Shown here piece by piece: positions 52,569 to 61,297 of a stretch of DNA of 64,000 bases. The DNA is from Chlorogloeopsis fritschii (GTDB lineage Bacteria > Cyanobacteriota > Cyanobacteriia > Cyanobacteriales > Nostocaceae): the NCBI RefSeq assembly GCF_043099315.1, contig NZ_CP170746.1; one strand, written 5' to 3'. The position numbers and the translations under genes were made by a program. Within the stretch, counting starts at the first letter, position 1. Every line of letters starts with the position of its first letter. The notes beneath the pieces are model-generated. The model had not been told where the DNA came from. It was given only the letters and a program-made list of their open reading frames with translations, and made no database searches.

Positions 52569-52995
52569 CAAGTGCAGATTTGATTAGCTATTTAAGTATC
52601 TAGATATCCGAGTCTCTGCATAGATAAAGCGCTCACACTGGCTAGCCTTCATCGTTCCTCAGAGCGACGTATCGTATATTGCACTCTGCCCTGTTTACTC
52701 CCCCAACTTAGTACTCAGTATTCAACCTTTAGCAAGATGGTAAAAAATTTACACAAAACTTAATACATATATTTTTAATTAAGCAACTCTACCATTAGAC
52801 ATAAATCTATCAGCTTCACTCCCAGGAAAGAGAAATTTCAGGAGTTTAGTTGGGTACATTTTTGTCAGTCAATATAATTCTGCAAAAGTGGTTGGCGAAT
52901 AGAGGTCAAAACACGATAGAAAAATAGCGCCTCTTTGATTTTGTTGACATTCTAAGGCTTTTGCAAGCTGTTAATTCAATGAGCGAGGAATATTC
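52569..52995. other. Intergenic region, no gene seen
   Basis: About 430 bases before the rhodanese gene. No credible ORF, hairpin or known repeat. The promoter of the rhodanese gene must lie here. GAGCGAGGA is a possible ribosome site at 52981. Confidence 0.4.
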
Positions 52996-53463
52996 ATGGA
53001 TAACATCAAAGATAACAAATTAGTAGAAAATATTATTCCCTCACAACCACCTATCGAGCAACAATCTGATGCGCACGTACTGAAGTCTCGCCTAGAATGG
53101 GGCGAGCCTGCTTTTACGATTCTTGATGTGCGCGATCGCAATACATATAACGAAGGTCATATCATGGGCGCAATGGCGATGCCATTAGATCAATTGGTAG
53201 AGCGAGCTACACCATCTTTAGCAAAAAGTCGTGACATCTACGTTTACGGTGCTACTGATGAAGAGACTGCCCAAGCCGCACAACAATTGAGAAGCGCTGG
53301 TTTTGAACACGTATCTGAACTCAGAGGCGGTTTACCAGCATGGAAGGCAATTGGTGGCCCTACTGAAGGTATTATCGAATCACAAACTCCTCCCGGTGCT
53401 GGCGACTATAATGTTGTTTCTAGAGTTAAAGAACACATAGAAACCCAACAAAAAGACGTATAG
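52996..53463 (+). CDS. Rhodanese-fold protein without catalytic cysteine
   Basis: 155 residues with the rhodanese outline: ILDVRDRNTYNEGHIMGAMA, the VYVYG position of the active-site loop, and LRGGLPAWKAIGG. The loop reads YGATDEET where active enzymes have YCxxGxRS, and the protein contains no Cys at all, so it cannot transfer sulfur. Such proteins act as regulators or scaffolds. The C-terminal ~30 residues (TPPGAGDYNVVSRV...) are extra. Convergent with the following exonuclease gene. Confidence 0.88.
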   Translation: MDNIKDNKLVENIIPSQPPIEQQSDAHVLKSRLEWGEPAFTILDVRDRNTYNEGHIMGAMAMPLDQLVERATPSLAKSRDIYVYGATDEETAQAAQQLRSAGFEHVSELRGGLPAWKAIGGPTEGIIESQTPPGAGDYNVVSRVKEHIETQQKDV

Positions 53464-53544
53464 ATTTTTAGTCATTGGTCATTAGTCATTAGTCATTAGT
53501 AAAAAACATTCGTACTATAGACTATTGACTATTGACTTTTTTAT

Positions 53545-54174
53545 TCAGTGTTCAAACAAATCCTTGAATTGTAATAAATCCAAGGAAACTATAGTTGGCA
53601 AACACCGAAAGCATTCTTGAGCTAATTCCCAGCGCTCTTCTCGCTTGAGCATTTTTATCAATTTTTCTCGTACTTTTAGTAGGTAGCGTACATCGTTAGC
53701 AGCATAACTTAGTTGGGCTTCGGTTAGGTTAGCTGCGTTTCCCCAGTCAGAACTTTGAGCGCTTTTGTCCAATTCTACTTGTTCTAACTCTAGTACCACG
53801 TCTTTAAGTCCGTGGCGTTGAGTGTAGGTACGTGCTAATTTACTAGCAATCTTGCTACAAAATACGGGATTGACTTGAATCCCAAGATGATAGCGTAAAG
53901 CAGCAAGGTCGAAACGTGCAAAGTGAAATACTTTTAGGACATTTGCTGCTTCTAATAGCTTTTTTAAATTTGGAGCTTCTGTTTGTCCTCTAGTAATACG
54001 GATAGCAGTTACTTGCCCTTCACCGTTACACAGTTGTACTAAACACAAGCGATCGCGCTGCGGTATTAATCCCATTGTCTCTGTATCGACAGCGATCGCA
54101 TCAGCTTCTAAATACTCGGATAGGGTAGCTTCGCTAAGATCGCGATCGTAAACCTGAAAATTTTGTAATTCCAT
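53545..54174 (-). CDS. RNase D-like 3'-5' exonuclease
   Basis: 209 residues of the DnaQ/DEDDy exonuclease fold. VDTETMGL carries the first D and E, FHFARFDLAAL the second D, and YAANDVRYLLKV the last Tyr and Asp. It lacks the HRDC domains of E. coli RNase D, as usual in cyanobacteria. Likely substrates are tRNA 3' ends or other small RNAs. HIP1 sites are inside. Confidence 0.85.
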   Translation of the reverse strand: MELQNFQVYDRDLSEATLSEYLEADAIAVDTETMGLIPQRDRLCLVQLCNGEGQVTAIRITRGQTEAPNLKKLLEAANVLKVFHFARFDLAALRYHLGIQVNPVFCSKIASKLARTYTQRHGLKDVVLELEQVELDKSAQSSDWGNAANLTEAQLSYAANDVRYLLKVREKLIKMLKREERWELAQECFRCLPTIVSLDLLQFKDLFEH

Positions 54175-54298
54175 GAATTGCTACAAAATAAATGCAGTGT
54201 TTAGTAGAAAAAGTTCCACAAAACACCTCTTTATTTTGCAAAAAATTTAGTAGTTAAGTCATCAGGCACAAATAAACATAACACGTAATTTTTTAGTG

Positions 54299-54361
54299 AA
54301 GTAGGTTTAATGAAATTTCTGTATTTTGACCTTACAGATACTACATCTAAACCTACCCATA
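54299..54361 (+). repeat. Dispersed repeat, family A copy 7
   Basis: GAAGTAGGTTTAATGAAATT ... TTACAGATACTACATCTAAAC CTACCC. The inner block matches copy 5 (20807). Inverted ends GTAGGTTTA/TAAACCTAC. Confidence 0.7.
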
Positions 54362-54395
54362 AGTATTTAGCGGTTGGTTGTTTACCACTAACTTC

Positions 54396-54470
54396 TGTAC
54401 GGGCGGGTTTGGTTGATTATATGAACGGTTAAAACCGACAATTGATCTTCTAAACCCACCCCTACTACCC
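54396..54470 (+). repeat. Dispersed repeat, family A copy 8
   Basis: CTGTACGGGCGGGTTTGGTT ... GATCTTCTAAACCCACCCCTAC, inverted ends with AACGGTTAAAACCG inside. Confidence 0.75.
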
Positions 54471-54520
54471 ACTAACCTCCTGTATGAAAAACACGTTTAT
54501 TTATGCTGATGAACTTGAGA

Positions 54521-55072
54521 CTATCTGTTGCTCAGGAAAATTTGCGTTAAATAAACTTCCCCTTTGCTATTGACAGCCACACCAATCCCAGTGAGATTGT
54601 AATTGCCTTTGATATTGACTAAGTGATCGGGACTGTGGAGCCAGCCATGAATAGCTTCAGCCGCAGGATCGTTATATCCTTGGTTGAAAGCGACATTTTC
54701 CGCTGCACTTTTGTAGCGAATGCGCGTAGCACTGACTCGTCGTTCAAATCCCTGATGGCTAAATGGAACTTTACCGTTAGCCATATTTAGACTGTGAATC
54801 CTTGCCTGTCTGGTAACGTTTGCACTCAGAGTCAGTTTTGGCAAACCCCTGGCAGCCCGATATCGATTTATACGGGCAAACACTGATTTTTCTAAATCAG
54901 CTGTATTAAAAGTTATAGATGATGTGGCCTGACCTGATGAAAGCGACACCGCCTGATGTGCAAACCGTTTCTTGGTAGAAGTGTGACCTGGTGCATAGGT
55001 GGTTGTGAATCCACTGGCAAGGACAAGCATACTTAAAGCTATGCCAAAAGCAGATTGTCGAATCATGGACAA
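54521..55072 (-). CDS. CAP (SCP/PR-1-like) domain secreted protein
   Basis: 183 residues with a signal peptide (about 5-26). A CAP domain from about 63: FARINRYRAARGLPKL, ARIHSLNMANGKVPFSHQGF, AENVAFNQG, WLHSPDHLVNIKGNYNLTGIG. The His and Glu of the CAP cavity are present. Bacterial CAP proteins are extracellular, of unknown activity, often Ca-linked. Single gene, leftward. Confidence 0.88.
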   Translation of the reverse strand: MSMIRQSAFGIALSMLVLASGFTTTYAPGHTSTKKRFAHQAVSLSSGQATSSITFNTADLEKSVFARINRYRAARGLPKLTLSANVTRQARIHSLNMANGKVPFSHQGFERRVSATRIRYKSAAENVAFNQGYNDPAAEAIHGWLHSPDHLVNIKGNYNLTGIGVAVNSKGEVYLTQIFLSNR

Positions 55073-55460
55073 TTACGTAAATATATTTGGGCTGGAAGAT
55101 GCGCACCTAGATACTTATTTCTTGATATACCCGTATATTTTCAGTATTCAAGAGATTTGCAAATTTTTCTCTATCCCGATTTTGGCGTTAATAACTGGTA
55201 ATTACAATCCTCTCTCTGTAAAGTAATTCCAAATAAAAAATGAAATATTCAAGAAGTTTAAAATATACGGTATTTTGTTTAGGTAGCGTTACTTAGTAGA
55301 TTTTACTTAGATTAATACATATCAGCCTCATTCCAAAGGAATAAAAATTAAATAACTCTTAAATCGTCTCAAAGCTTACTCTAGTTATTTTCTAAAGTTG
55401 ATATCTTCCTGCAAGTGTGAAAGCTTTGGAGAGCAAAATTCAACTTACCAAGTGAGATTG
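55073..55460. other. Intergenic region, divergent promoters expected
   Basis: About 390 AT-rich bases between the CAP protein and carbonic anhydrase. Frames here lack ribosome sites and motifs. Confidence 0.4.
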
Positions 55461-56210
55461 ATGAGCCGAATTAATGGATTTATTGGACGTCGTCATTTGT
55501 TTAACCTCGCAGGAATGGGAAGTCTTGGTATTGTGGCTAGTATGGCTGGTTGCAGCGTGTCAGGGAATGCCAAGAATGCGATCGCTTCTCAAGCTGCCCT
55601 AGCCGATGCTGTAGTCACCAAACGCAAACCAGTCAGTCCAGATGAAGCTCTAAAACTATTGCTGCAAGGAAATCAGCGATTTGTTCAGCAAAAGCGTAAA
55701 TATCCCGACCAATCTCTAGAACGGATACGATTAGTTGCTCAAGCTCAATATCCTTTTGCTGCCATACTTGGTTGTGCAGATTCCAGAGTTCCTGCCGAAA
55801 TAGTTTTTGATCGAGGGCTTGGAGATTTATTTGTCGTGCGAATAGCTGGAAATGTAGCCTCTGAGTCAGCAATTGGCAGTTTAGAATACGCTACAAATGT
55901 TTTGGGTTCTCAGGTAATCGTGGTTTTAGGTCATAAAAGATGTGGTGCAGTAGCTACCGCCCTTCAAGACCAGCCAATTTCTGGCAGAATGGGCTTGATT
56001 GTTGAGAATATTAAACCAGCTGTAGAGAAAATAAAATCTACTACAGACAATTTACAGGTTGATGCGGTAGTAGCGAATATCAAATATCAAGCTCAAAGAC
56101 TACAGGATAATTCAACTATATTGGCTAAACTTATTCGTCAAAATAAACTAAAAATTGTTAGTGCCCTTTATGACTTGGATACTGGCGCAGTGTCGATTAT
56201 AAAGACGTAA
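55461..56210 (+). CDS. Exported beta-type carbonic anhydrase
   Basis: 249 residues from the ATG at 55461 (MSRINGFIGRRHLF). The N-terminus has a Tat-like twin Arg (GRRHLF) before a hydrophobic stretch and GCS, so the enzyme is probably exported and perhaps lipid-anchored, as for EcaB-type cyanobacterial enzymes. Zinc ligands: Cys in GCADSRVP, with its Asp-Arg pair, and His and Cys in GHKRCGA. ARIAGN-type VVRIAGNVASE is present. Catalyses CO2/bicarbonate interconversion, probably for inorganic carbon supply. Longer frame to 55398 lacks a signal-peptide logic. Confidence 0.9.
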   Translation: MSRINGFIGRRHLFNLAGMGSLGIVASMAGCSVSGNAKNAIASQAALADAVVTKRKPVSPDEALKLLLQGNQRFVQQKRKYPDQSLERIRLVAQAQYPFAAILGCADSRVPAEIVFDRGLGDLFVVRIAGNVASESAIGSLEYATNVLGSQVIVVLGHKRCGAVATALQDQPISGRMGLIVENIKPAVEKIKSTTDNLQVDAVVANIKYQAQRLQDNSTILAKLIRQNKLKIVSALYDLDTGAVSIIKT

Positions 56211-56582
56211 TTTATGCATTTTGATGTTGAATAATGTTGTAATTTATTAGTTGTTAATTTTTGATTATTAATAACCAAAAATTAACTGCTATTTTTTACA
56301 ATTGGATAGTGCTTGGCTATTAAAATATTCATACTACTAGTAATAAATAATACAAGACTTGCTTATTAAAGAAGGGGTATCAGGAAGAAGAGGACACGGG
56401 GAGGAAGAGATGGGCAAGAGGGGGAAGATGGAGAAGAATTTACTCTTACACTTCCTCCTCTTCAAGCGTCCCTAGCCCCTAGTCCCCACTCTCCAATCAG
56501 AGTGTATGGTGGTGGACTGATAAAACGAGACCTGTGAATGATATAACTAGCTATTAGCTATTAGCCATTAGCTGTTAGCGGC
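56211..56582. other. Intergenic region with purine-rich repeat
   Basis: About 370 bases: AT-rich left part, then AAGAGGACACGGGGAGGAAG and AGAGGGGGAAGATGGAG at 56385-56440, a mirrored pyrimidine part (CTTCCTCCTCTTCAAGCG), and a TAGCTATTAGCCATTAGC heptamer tract up to the next gene. Confidence 0.5.
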
Positions 56583-57041
56583 ATGATTAAACTTAGAGAA
56601 GAAGACTGGCAAATTATCCGCAGCCACGCTGAGAAAACCTACCCAGAAGAGTGCTGCGGTATTATCTTTGGCGATCGCAACAATTGTGGCAAAACTGTGG
56701 TAGAAGTTATGCCCACAGAAAACGTTTGGGGGACAGAAGCAGCGGCAGATTTCCTAGATGAAGAAATAGTTCACGGAAGGAGGCAAAGGTACGCGATCGC
56801 ACCTCAAGTCATGTTACAAGCACAAAAGCAAGCACGGGTACACTCTCTCGATATAATTGGTATCTATCACTCCCATACCGACCATCCAGCGATTCCCTCA
56901 GAATTTGACCGAGAGTACGCTTGGCAAGAATACTCGTATATCATAGTTTCTGTACAAAAAGGCAAAGCTAGTGAAATGAAAAGTTGGTGTCTGGATGATA
57001 ACCACCAGTTCCAACAAGAAGAATTAAAAATTAAAAGTTAA
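56583..57041 (+). CDS. M67-family JAMM metallopeptidase (Mec-like)
   Basis: 152 residues. The JAMM zinc motif is complete: Glu in PEECCGIIFG, then HSHTDHPAIPSEFD (HxH-x7-S-x2-D). Prokaryotic JAMM proteases of this type remove residues from the C-terminus of ubiquitin-like sulfur carriers (Mec/CysO) or act on other UBL proteins. It sits 83 bases upstream of the E1-like moeB gene, which suits a sulfur-carrier function. The start follows a heptamer tract with no clear ribosome site. Confidence 0.88.
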   Translation: MIKLREEDWQIIRSHAEKTYPEECCGIIFGDRNNCGKTVVEVMPTENVWGTEAAADFLDEEIVHGRRQRYAIAPQVMLQAQKQARVHSLDIIGIYHSHTDHPAIPSEFDREYAWQEYSYIIVSVQKGKASEMKSWCLDDNHQFQQEELKIKS

Positions 57042-57124
57042 AAATGCAAAATTTTTACTAGGATTTCCCACTGACTCTCAATTTTCGATAGTATAAAAAG
57101 TCCGCGCTTCCTCATCAAACTACC

Positions 57125-58297
57125 ATGCTAAATCCAAATCTGGACGAAATCCAGTTAACAAAAGATGATTACGAACGCTACTCCCGCCACCTGATTTTGC
57201 CAGAAGTCGGCGTGGAAGGGCAAAAGCGCCTCAAAGCCGCCAGTGTATTGTGTATCGGTACGGGTGGACTCGGTTCGCCGTTACTTTTGTATTTAGCGGC
57301 GGCGGGTATCGGACGCATCGGTATTGTTGATTTCGATATTGTCGATGCTTCCAATCTGCAACGCCAAGTGATTCACGGTACTTCTTGGGTAGGAAAGCCC
57401 AAGATTGAATCAGCAAAAAATCGCATTTTGGAGATTAACCCCTATTGTCAGGTTGATCTGTACGAAACTCGCCTTTCCTCTGAAAACGCCCTTGATATTA
57501 TCAGACCTTATGATATTGTCGTGGACGGAACCGATAATTTCCCTACCCGGTATCTCGTTAATGATGCTTGCGTGTTGTTGAACAAACCCAATGTCTATGG
57601 TTCTATTTTCAGATTTGAAGGGCAAGCTACAGTATTTAACTATGAGGGCGGGCCAAATTATCGTGACTTATACCCCGAACCCCCACCACCAGGGATGGTT
57701 CCCTCTTGTGCAGAAGGTGGAGTACTAGGTGTTTTGTGCGGTATTATCGGTACAATCCAAGCAACGGAAACGGTAAAAATCATCCTTGGTAAAGGTACAA
57801 CCTTAAGCGGACGGCTGTTGCTTTACAATGCTCTAGAAATGACGTTCCGCGAATTGAAGTTGCGTCCTAATCCGATCCGCCCGGTGATTGAAAAATTGAT
57901 AGATTATGAGCAATTTTGCGGTATTCCCCAAGCGAAAGCAGAGGAAGAAAAACAGCAGATGGAAATTCTTGAAATGACAGTACAGGAATTAAAGCAGTTG
58001 TTGGACAGCAACGCTGATGATTTCGTACTGTTAGATGTGCGCAATCCGCATGAATATGAAATTGCTAAAATTCCCGGTTCGGTATTGGTGCCATTACCAG
58101 ATATTGAAAATGGTGAAGGTGTTACCAAAGTCAAGGAAATTCTCAACGGACATCGTTTGGTTGTCCACTGTAAATCGGGGATGCGCTCTGCCAAAGCTTT
58201 AGGAATCCTCAAGCAAGCGGGAATTGACGGTACAAATGTCAAGGGTGGAATTCTTGCCTGGAGTAAAGAAATCGACCCGTCAGTACCGCAGTATTAA
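57125..58297 (+). CDS. moeB: MoeB/ThiF-type E1-like adenylyltransferase with C-terminal rhodanese
   Basis: 390 residues. Residues 1-270 form the E1-like domain: SRHLILPEVGVEGQ, GTGGLGSPLLLYLAAAGIG (ATP site), DFDIVDASNLQRQV, and VPSCAEGGVLGVLCG with the conserved Cys. The rhodanese domain (about 285-390) has LDVRNPHEYEIAKIPGS and active-site HCKSGMRS. It adenylates and thiolates the C-terminal Gly of MoaD/ThiS-like sulfur carriers for molybdopterin, thiamin or Cys. Paired with a JAMM protease upstream. Confidence 0.92.
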   Translation: MLNPNLDEIQLTKDDYERYSRHLILPEVGVEGQKRLKAASVLCIGTGGLGSPLLLYLAAAGIGRIGIVDFDIVDASNLQRQVIHGTSWVGKPKIESAKNRILEINPYCQVDLYETRLSSENALDIIRPYDIVVDGTDNFPTRYLVNDACVLLNKPNVYGSIFRFEGQATVFNYEGGPNYRDLYPEPPPPGMVPSCAEGGVLGVLCGIIGTIQATETVKIILGKGTTLSGRLLLYNALEMTFRELKLRPNPIRPVIEKLIDYEQFCGIPQAKAEEEKQQMEILEMTVQELKQLLDSNADDFVLLDVRNPHEYEIAKIPGSVLVPLPDIENGEGVTKVKEILNGHRLVVHCKSGMRSAKALGILKQAGIDGTNVKGGILAWSKEIDPSVPQY

Positions 58298-58329
58298 TAT
58301 AAAAAACCAAAACCAAAAATATTATGCAA

Positions 58330-58355
58330 GACACGAAGAAATCTTCGTGTTTTTT
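58330..58355 (+). terminator. Rho-independent terminator of moeB
   Basis: GACACGAAGAAATCTTCGTGTTTTTT: 9-bp stem ACACGAAGA/TCTTCGTGT followed directly by a T-run, about 33 bases after the stop. Confidence 0.8.
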
Positions 58356-58457
58356 GCGTTAGCGGGTTGTTTGCTAAGGTAGTAGCGCTATCTGAACAGA
58401 AGTTGACTGCCAATATCATAGACTTCTTGCAGCGATCGCGATCTAGTTTAATTACAA

Positions 58458-58516
58458 CCACGGATGGACACAGATGAACACAGATTTTATCTGGGTTTAT
58501 CGGTGTCCATCTGTGG
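58458..58516. repeat. Dispersed inverted repeat (CCACGGATGGACAC type)
   Basis: CCACGGATGGACACAGATG ... CGGTGTCCATCTGTGG: arms CCACGGATGGACAC and GTGTCCATCTGTGG. This is a common bacterial intergenic repeat unit; no gene. Confidence 0.6.
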
Positions 58517-58550
58517 TCGATTTGTTTGAAAATAGAATGAGTGCAAAAGG

Positions 58551-58584
58551 TTTAATGCACTATTTTAGCTTTGACACGCCACTA
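58551..58584 (-). repeat. Solitary IS630-type end abutting the intact element
   Basis: Read on the minus strand from the TA target, TAGTGGCGTGTCAAAG then CTAAAATAGTGCATTAAA parallels the IS left end read on the plus strand (TAGTAGCGCGACCGGA then CTAAAATAGTGCAATAAA), in mirror orientation. About 26 of 34 bases agree, including a 13-base exact block. It looks like the end of a second, lost element. Confidence 0.65.
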
Positions 58585-59800
58585 GTAGCGCGACCGGACT
58601 AAAATAGTGCAATAAAGATGTTAAAAGTAGACAAAAAAATGGGACGTGGACGAAGGGACAAGATCCGCTTAAGTGCAGAACAAAGACAAAACTTAGAAAT
58701 GATAAGCCGCAATGGTCATGCAGCAGCGAAAAAAATTCTCCATGCGCGTGTACTTCTGATGTCGGATGAGGGTGAATATGGGAAGCAACGTTGGAATGAC
58801 CAACAGATAGGAGCAGCGCTGGGATTACATCGTAATAGCGTCGCCCGCATCCGCAGTTCATTTTTAAAGCAAGGAGAACAAGCAGCCCTCAACCGCAAGC
58901 CACGTCAGACATCACCTGTGTCGCGCAAATTAGACGGGGAAAAAGAGGCTTATCTGATAGCTATATGCTGTTCACCACCGCCAGATGGCAGGACTCGTTG
59001 GACGCTCAAGTTACTGGTAGACGAACTCAAAGCGCGTAGTATTGTCACGGAAATTGGTCGTGAGACTGTGCGATGTACGCTCAAAAAAACGAATTGCGTC
59101 CGTGGAAAAAGCAGCGCTACTGTATTCCCGAACGCGATACAGCACGCTTTGTAGCCCAGATGGAAGAAGTCTTAGACCTGTATACTAGCCAGCACACAGA
59201 TTTGGAACCACTAATTTGCATGGATGAAGCTGCTTATGAGTTAAAAGCAGATGTATTCGAGCCAATACCAATGGCACCCAAAAGCGATCGCAAAGAGGAT
59301 TACCATTATGAACGGCATGGTGTGCGTGCCTTGTTTATATTTTTTGATCCTCTGCGGGGATGGCGACGAGTGAGTAGTCGTCAGCAGCGTACTCGCGTCG
59401 ATTGGGCATTGGAAGTTCGCCAACTTCTAGATGTAGACTATCCCCAGGCTCGGAAAGTCAAGTTAGTGTGTGACAATCTCAATACTCATCACATTGCTTC
59501 ACTGTATGAAGCTTTTCCTGCAACTGTTGCCCATCGATTAGCTCGCCGCCTAGAAATTCACTATACCCCTCGTAATGGTAGTTGGTTGAATGTTGCCGAG
59601 ATTGAGTTAAGTGTCCTTTCTCAACAATGTCTTGACCGTCGTATTTCCTCTGCCACCGAGTTAGAAAAGGAGTTATCTGCTTGGCAGAACCAGCGTAATC
59701 TCACCAATAGTCAAGTTCAATGGCGCTTCACTACAGAGGATGCCCGTATCAAACTCAAACACCTATATCCTAATGCACCAAATTAATCCGGTCAAGCTAC
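58585..59800 (+). mobile_element. IS630-family insertion sequence
   Basis: 1216 bases between TA dinucleotides (58583-58584 and 59801-59802), the target duplication of IS630/Tc1-mariner elements. Terminal inverted repeats: left GTAGCGCGACCGGACTAA, right (reverse complement) GTAGCTTGACCGGATTAA. It encodes one DDE transposase made by a -1 frameshift. The right end forms the last codons and the stop of the pyrF-pyrE gene. Confidence 0.9.
58618..59786 (+). CDS. IS630 transposase (two frames, -1 frameshift)
   Basis: The first frame (58618-59154) carries an N-terminal helix-turn-helix (GAALGLHRNSVARIRSSF) with a basic arm. The second frame (59073-59786) has the catalytic triad: Asp in CMDEAAYELK, Asp in KLVCDNLNTHH, Glu in NVAEIELSVLS. 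At 59083-59089 a run of seven A after CTC allows slippage from AAA-AAA-ACG to AAA-AAA-AAC, giving CTLKKNELRPWKKQ and a 389-residue protein. All three acidic residues are intact, so the element may be active. Confidence 0.88.
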
Positions 59801-61228
59801 TAGAATCTGAAATTGCTCCTCATTAATACGACCTGCTTGGTATAGCGTTTCTGTAATCTCAGAAATTGTCAGCACAGAATGCGCTCGGTAACCATTTTCC
59901 CGCAATCTGTCTTTAACTCCTTTTTCATGATCCAAAAACACTACAATGTCTTTTACGTGTAAGCCCACAGACTTAATTTTTTCTGCCCCTTCCATTGCGC
60001 TTTTACCGCTGATCAGAATATCATCTACGACCACAATTGTTTCTCCTGGCTGAAAGTTTCCCTCAATCACTCGTCTTGTTCCGTGGGCTTTGACTTCTTT
60101 GCGCGGAAAAATCATTGGATAATTTAGATGCAGTGCTAGCCCGGTAGCGGTTGGTAAAGAGCCGTAAGGAATACCAGCAATTCTATCAAAGCTAAGACCT
60201 TTGAGAATCTCGGCATAAGCATTCAAAATTTTATGGAAGATTTGGGGATTGGAAATGATTTTGCGCAGATCAATGTAATAGGGAAATGTGTCTCCTGAAG
60301 CTTGAACAAAGTTACCAAATAGAATGCACCCAATATCGTAGAGTTGCAAAATCAAGTCTAGGTGAGGATGCCCATCTAACGTACAGATATTAGATAACCA
60401 CAAATCACAGGTGAAACCAGAGAAAGTAATCTGACTTCTAGCTTGATTGACTTCTGCACGCAGAGTTCGGATTGGCTCACTTGGATGTTCACGACTCAAC
60501 CAATCTTGGGGAACGGGGATAAGTAAACCTTCGCTGTTCGCATTTAGTCCAGCTGTCAAAATTTGATTCAAGTCAGTGCCTTCTTGCCATATACTCCGAG
60601 CCATTATCAATCGTTCGGGAGCGATCGCTCGTACTTTTGCTAATACCTCTGGCGCTGTTGTGCCAACCTCCAGCCCCAATTGCTCTGGAGTGCCCCAATT
60701 TCTGGCTTCTTTCGCGACTTGTAAATAGAGCGGAGAATCTGATGTCGGATATTTCTGCAATTTACCTGCCGCAGGATTAGAAGTACAACACAACACAAAA
60801 ACTGCTTTGCCGGGATAAACCAAAAATGGAGCTATATGATCTTGCCCAGCGTAAGGATTAAGGGTAATTGCATCTACCTGCCACTGTTCAAATACTATCC
60901 GGGCAAAGAGAGTACTGGTGTTTAGGTCACTATGTTTGGCATCTAAAATAACTGGGATGTGAGATGGAATTGCTGCGAGTGTTTGTTGCAGGAGTTCTAT
61001 CCCTGGCGCGCCCAACGCTTCATAAAACCCAAGGGTAGGCTTGTAGGCACAGACAAGATCTGCTGTTTGTGCGATCGCAAATTGAAGCCAGTCACGTAAG
61101 CCTTGGATGATGTCATCTTCTCGACTGTTATAGTGGGTAGGCATCATCTCTGGATTAGGATCAAGTCCCACAAACAGGAAGCTTTGGTTATGGGCGATCG
61201 CTGCCTCTAGTTTGTTAAAGAAGCTCAT
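59792..61228 (-). CDS. pyrF-pyrE: Bifunctional OMP decarboxylase / orotate phosphoribosyltransferase
   Basis: 478 residues, two enzymes of UMP synthesis in the order decarboxylase (1-~270) then phosphoribosyltransferase. ODCase: FVGLDPNPEMMP and catalytic LDAKHSDLNTST. OPRT: the PRPP loop IVVVDDILISGKSAMEGA. This reversed fusion (opposite to eukaryotic UMPS) is typical of filamentous cyanobacteria. The final residues Val-Ala and the TGA stop lie inside the IS630 terminal repeat. Starts at ATG 61228. Confidence 0.93.
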   Translation of the reverse strand: MSFFNKLEAAIAHNQSFLFVGLDPNPEMMPTHYNSREDDIIQGLRDWLQFAIAQTADLVCAYKPTLGFYEALGAPGIELLQQTLAAIPSHIPVILDAKHSDLNTSTLFARIVFEQWQVDAITLNPYAGQDHIAPFLVYPGKAVFVLCCTSNPAAGKLQKYPTSDSPLYLQVAKEARNWGTPEQLGLEVGTTAPEVLAKVRAIAPERLIMARSIWQEGTDLNQILTAGLNANSEGLLIPVPQDWLSREHPSEPIRTLRAEVNQARSQITFSGFTCDLWLSNICTLDGHPHLDLILQLYDIGCILFGNFVQASGDTFPYYIDLRKIISNPQIFHKILNAYAEILKGLSFDRIAGIPYGSLPTATGLALHLNYPMIFPRKEVKAHGTRRVIEGNFQPGETIVVVDDILISGKSAMEGAEKIKSVGLHVKDIVVFLDHEKGVKDRLRENGYRAHSVLTISEITETLYQAGRINEEQFQILVA

Positions 61229-61297
61229 CGCTACTTTCTCCAGGGATGAATATAGCCTACTGTTTTTTTCAATTCTTTACAGTCTCCTAAATTAGAA

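Larger units (their letters stand above)
54175..54520. other. Intergenic region with two family A repeats
   Basis: About 345 bases; the left third is AT-rich, the rest is made of two repeat copies (54299-54361 and 54396-54470). No gene. Confidence 0.5.
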
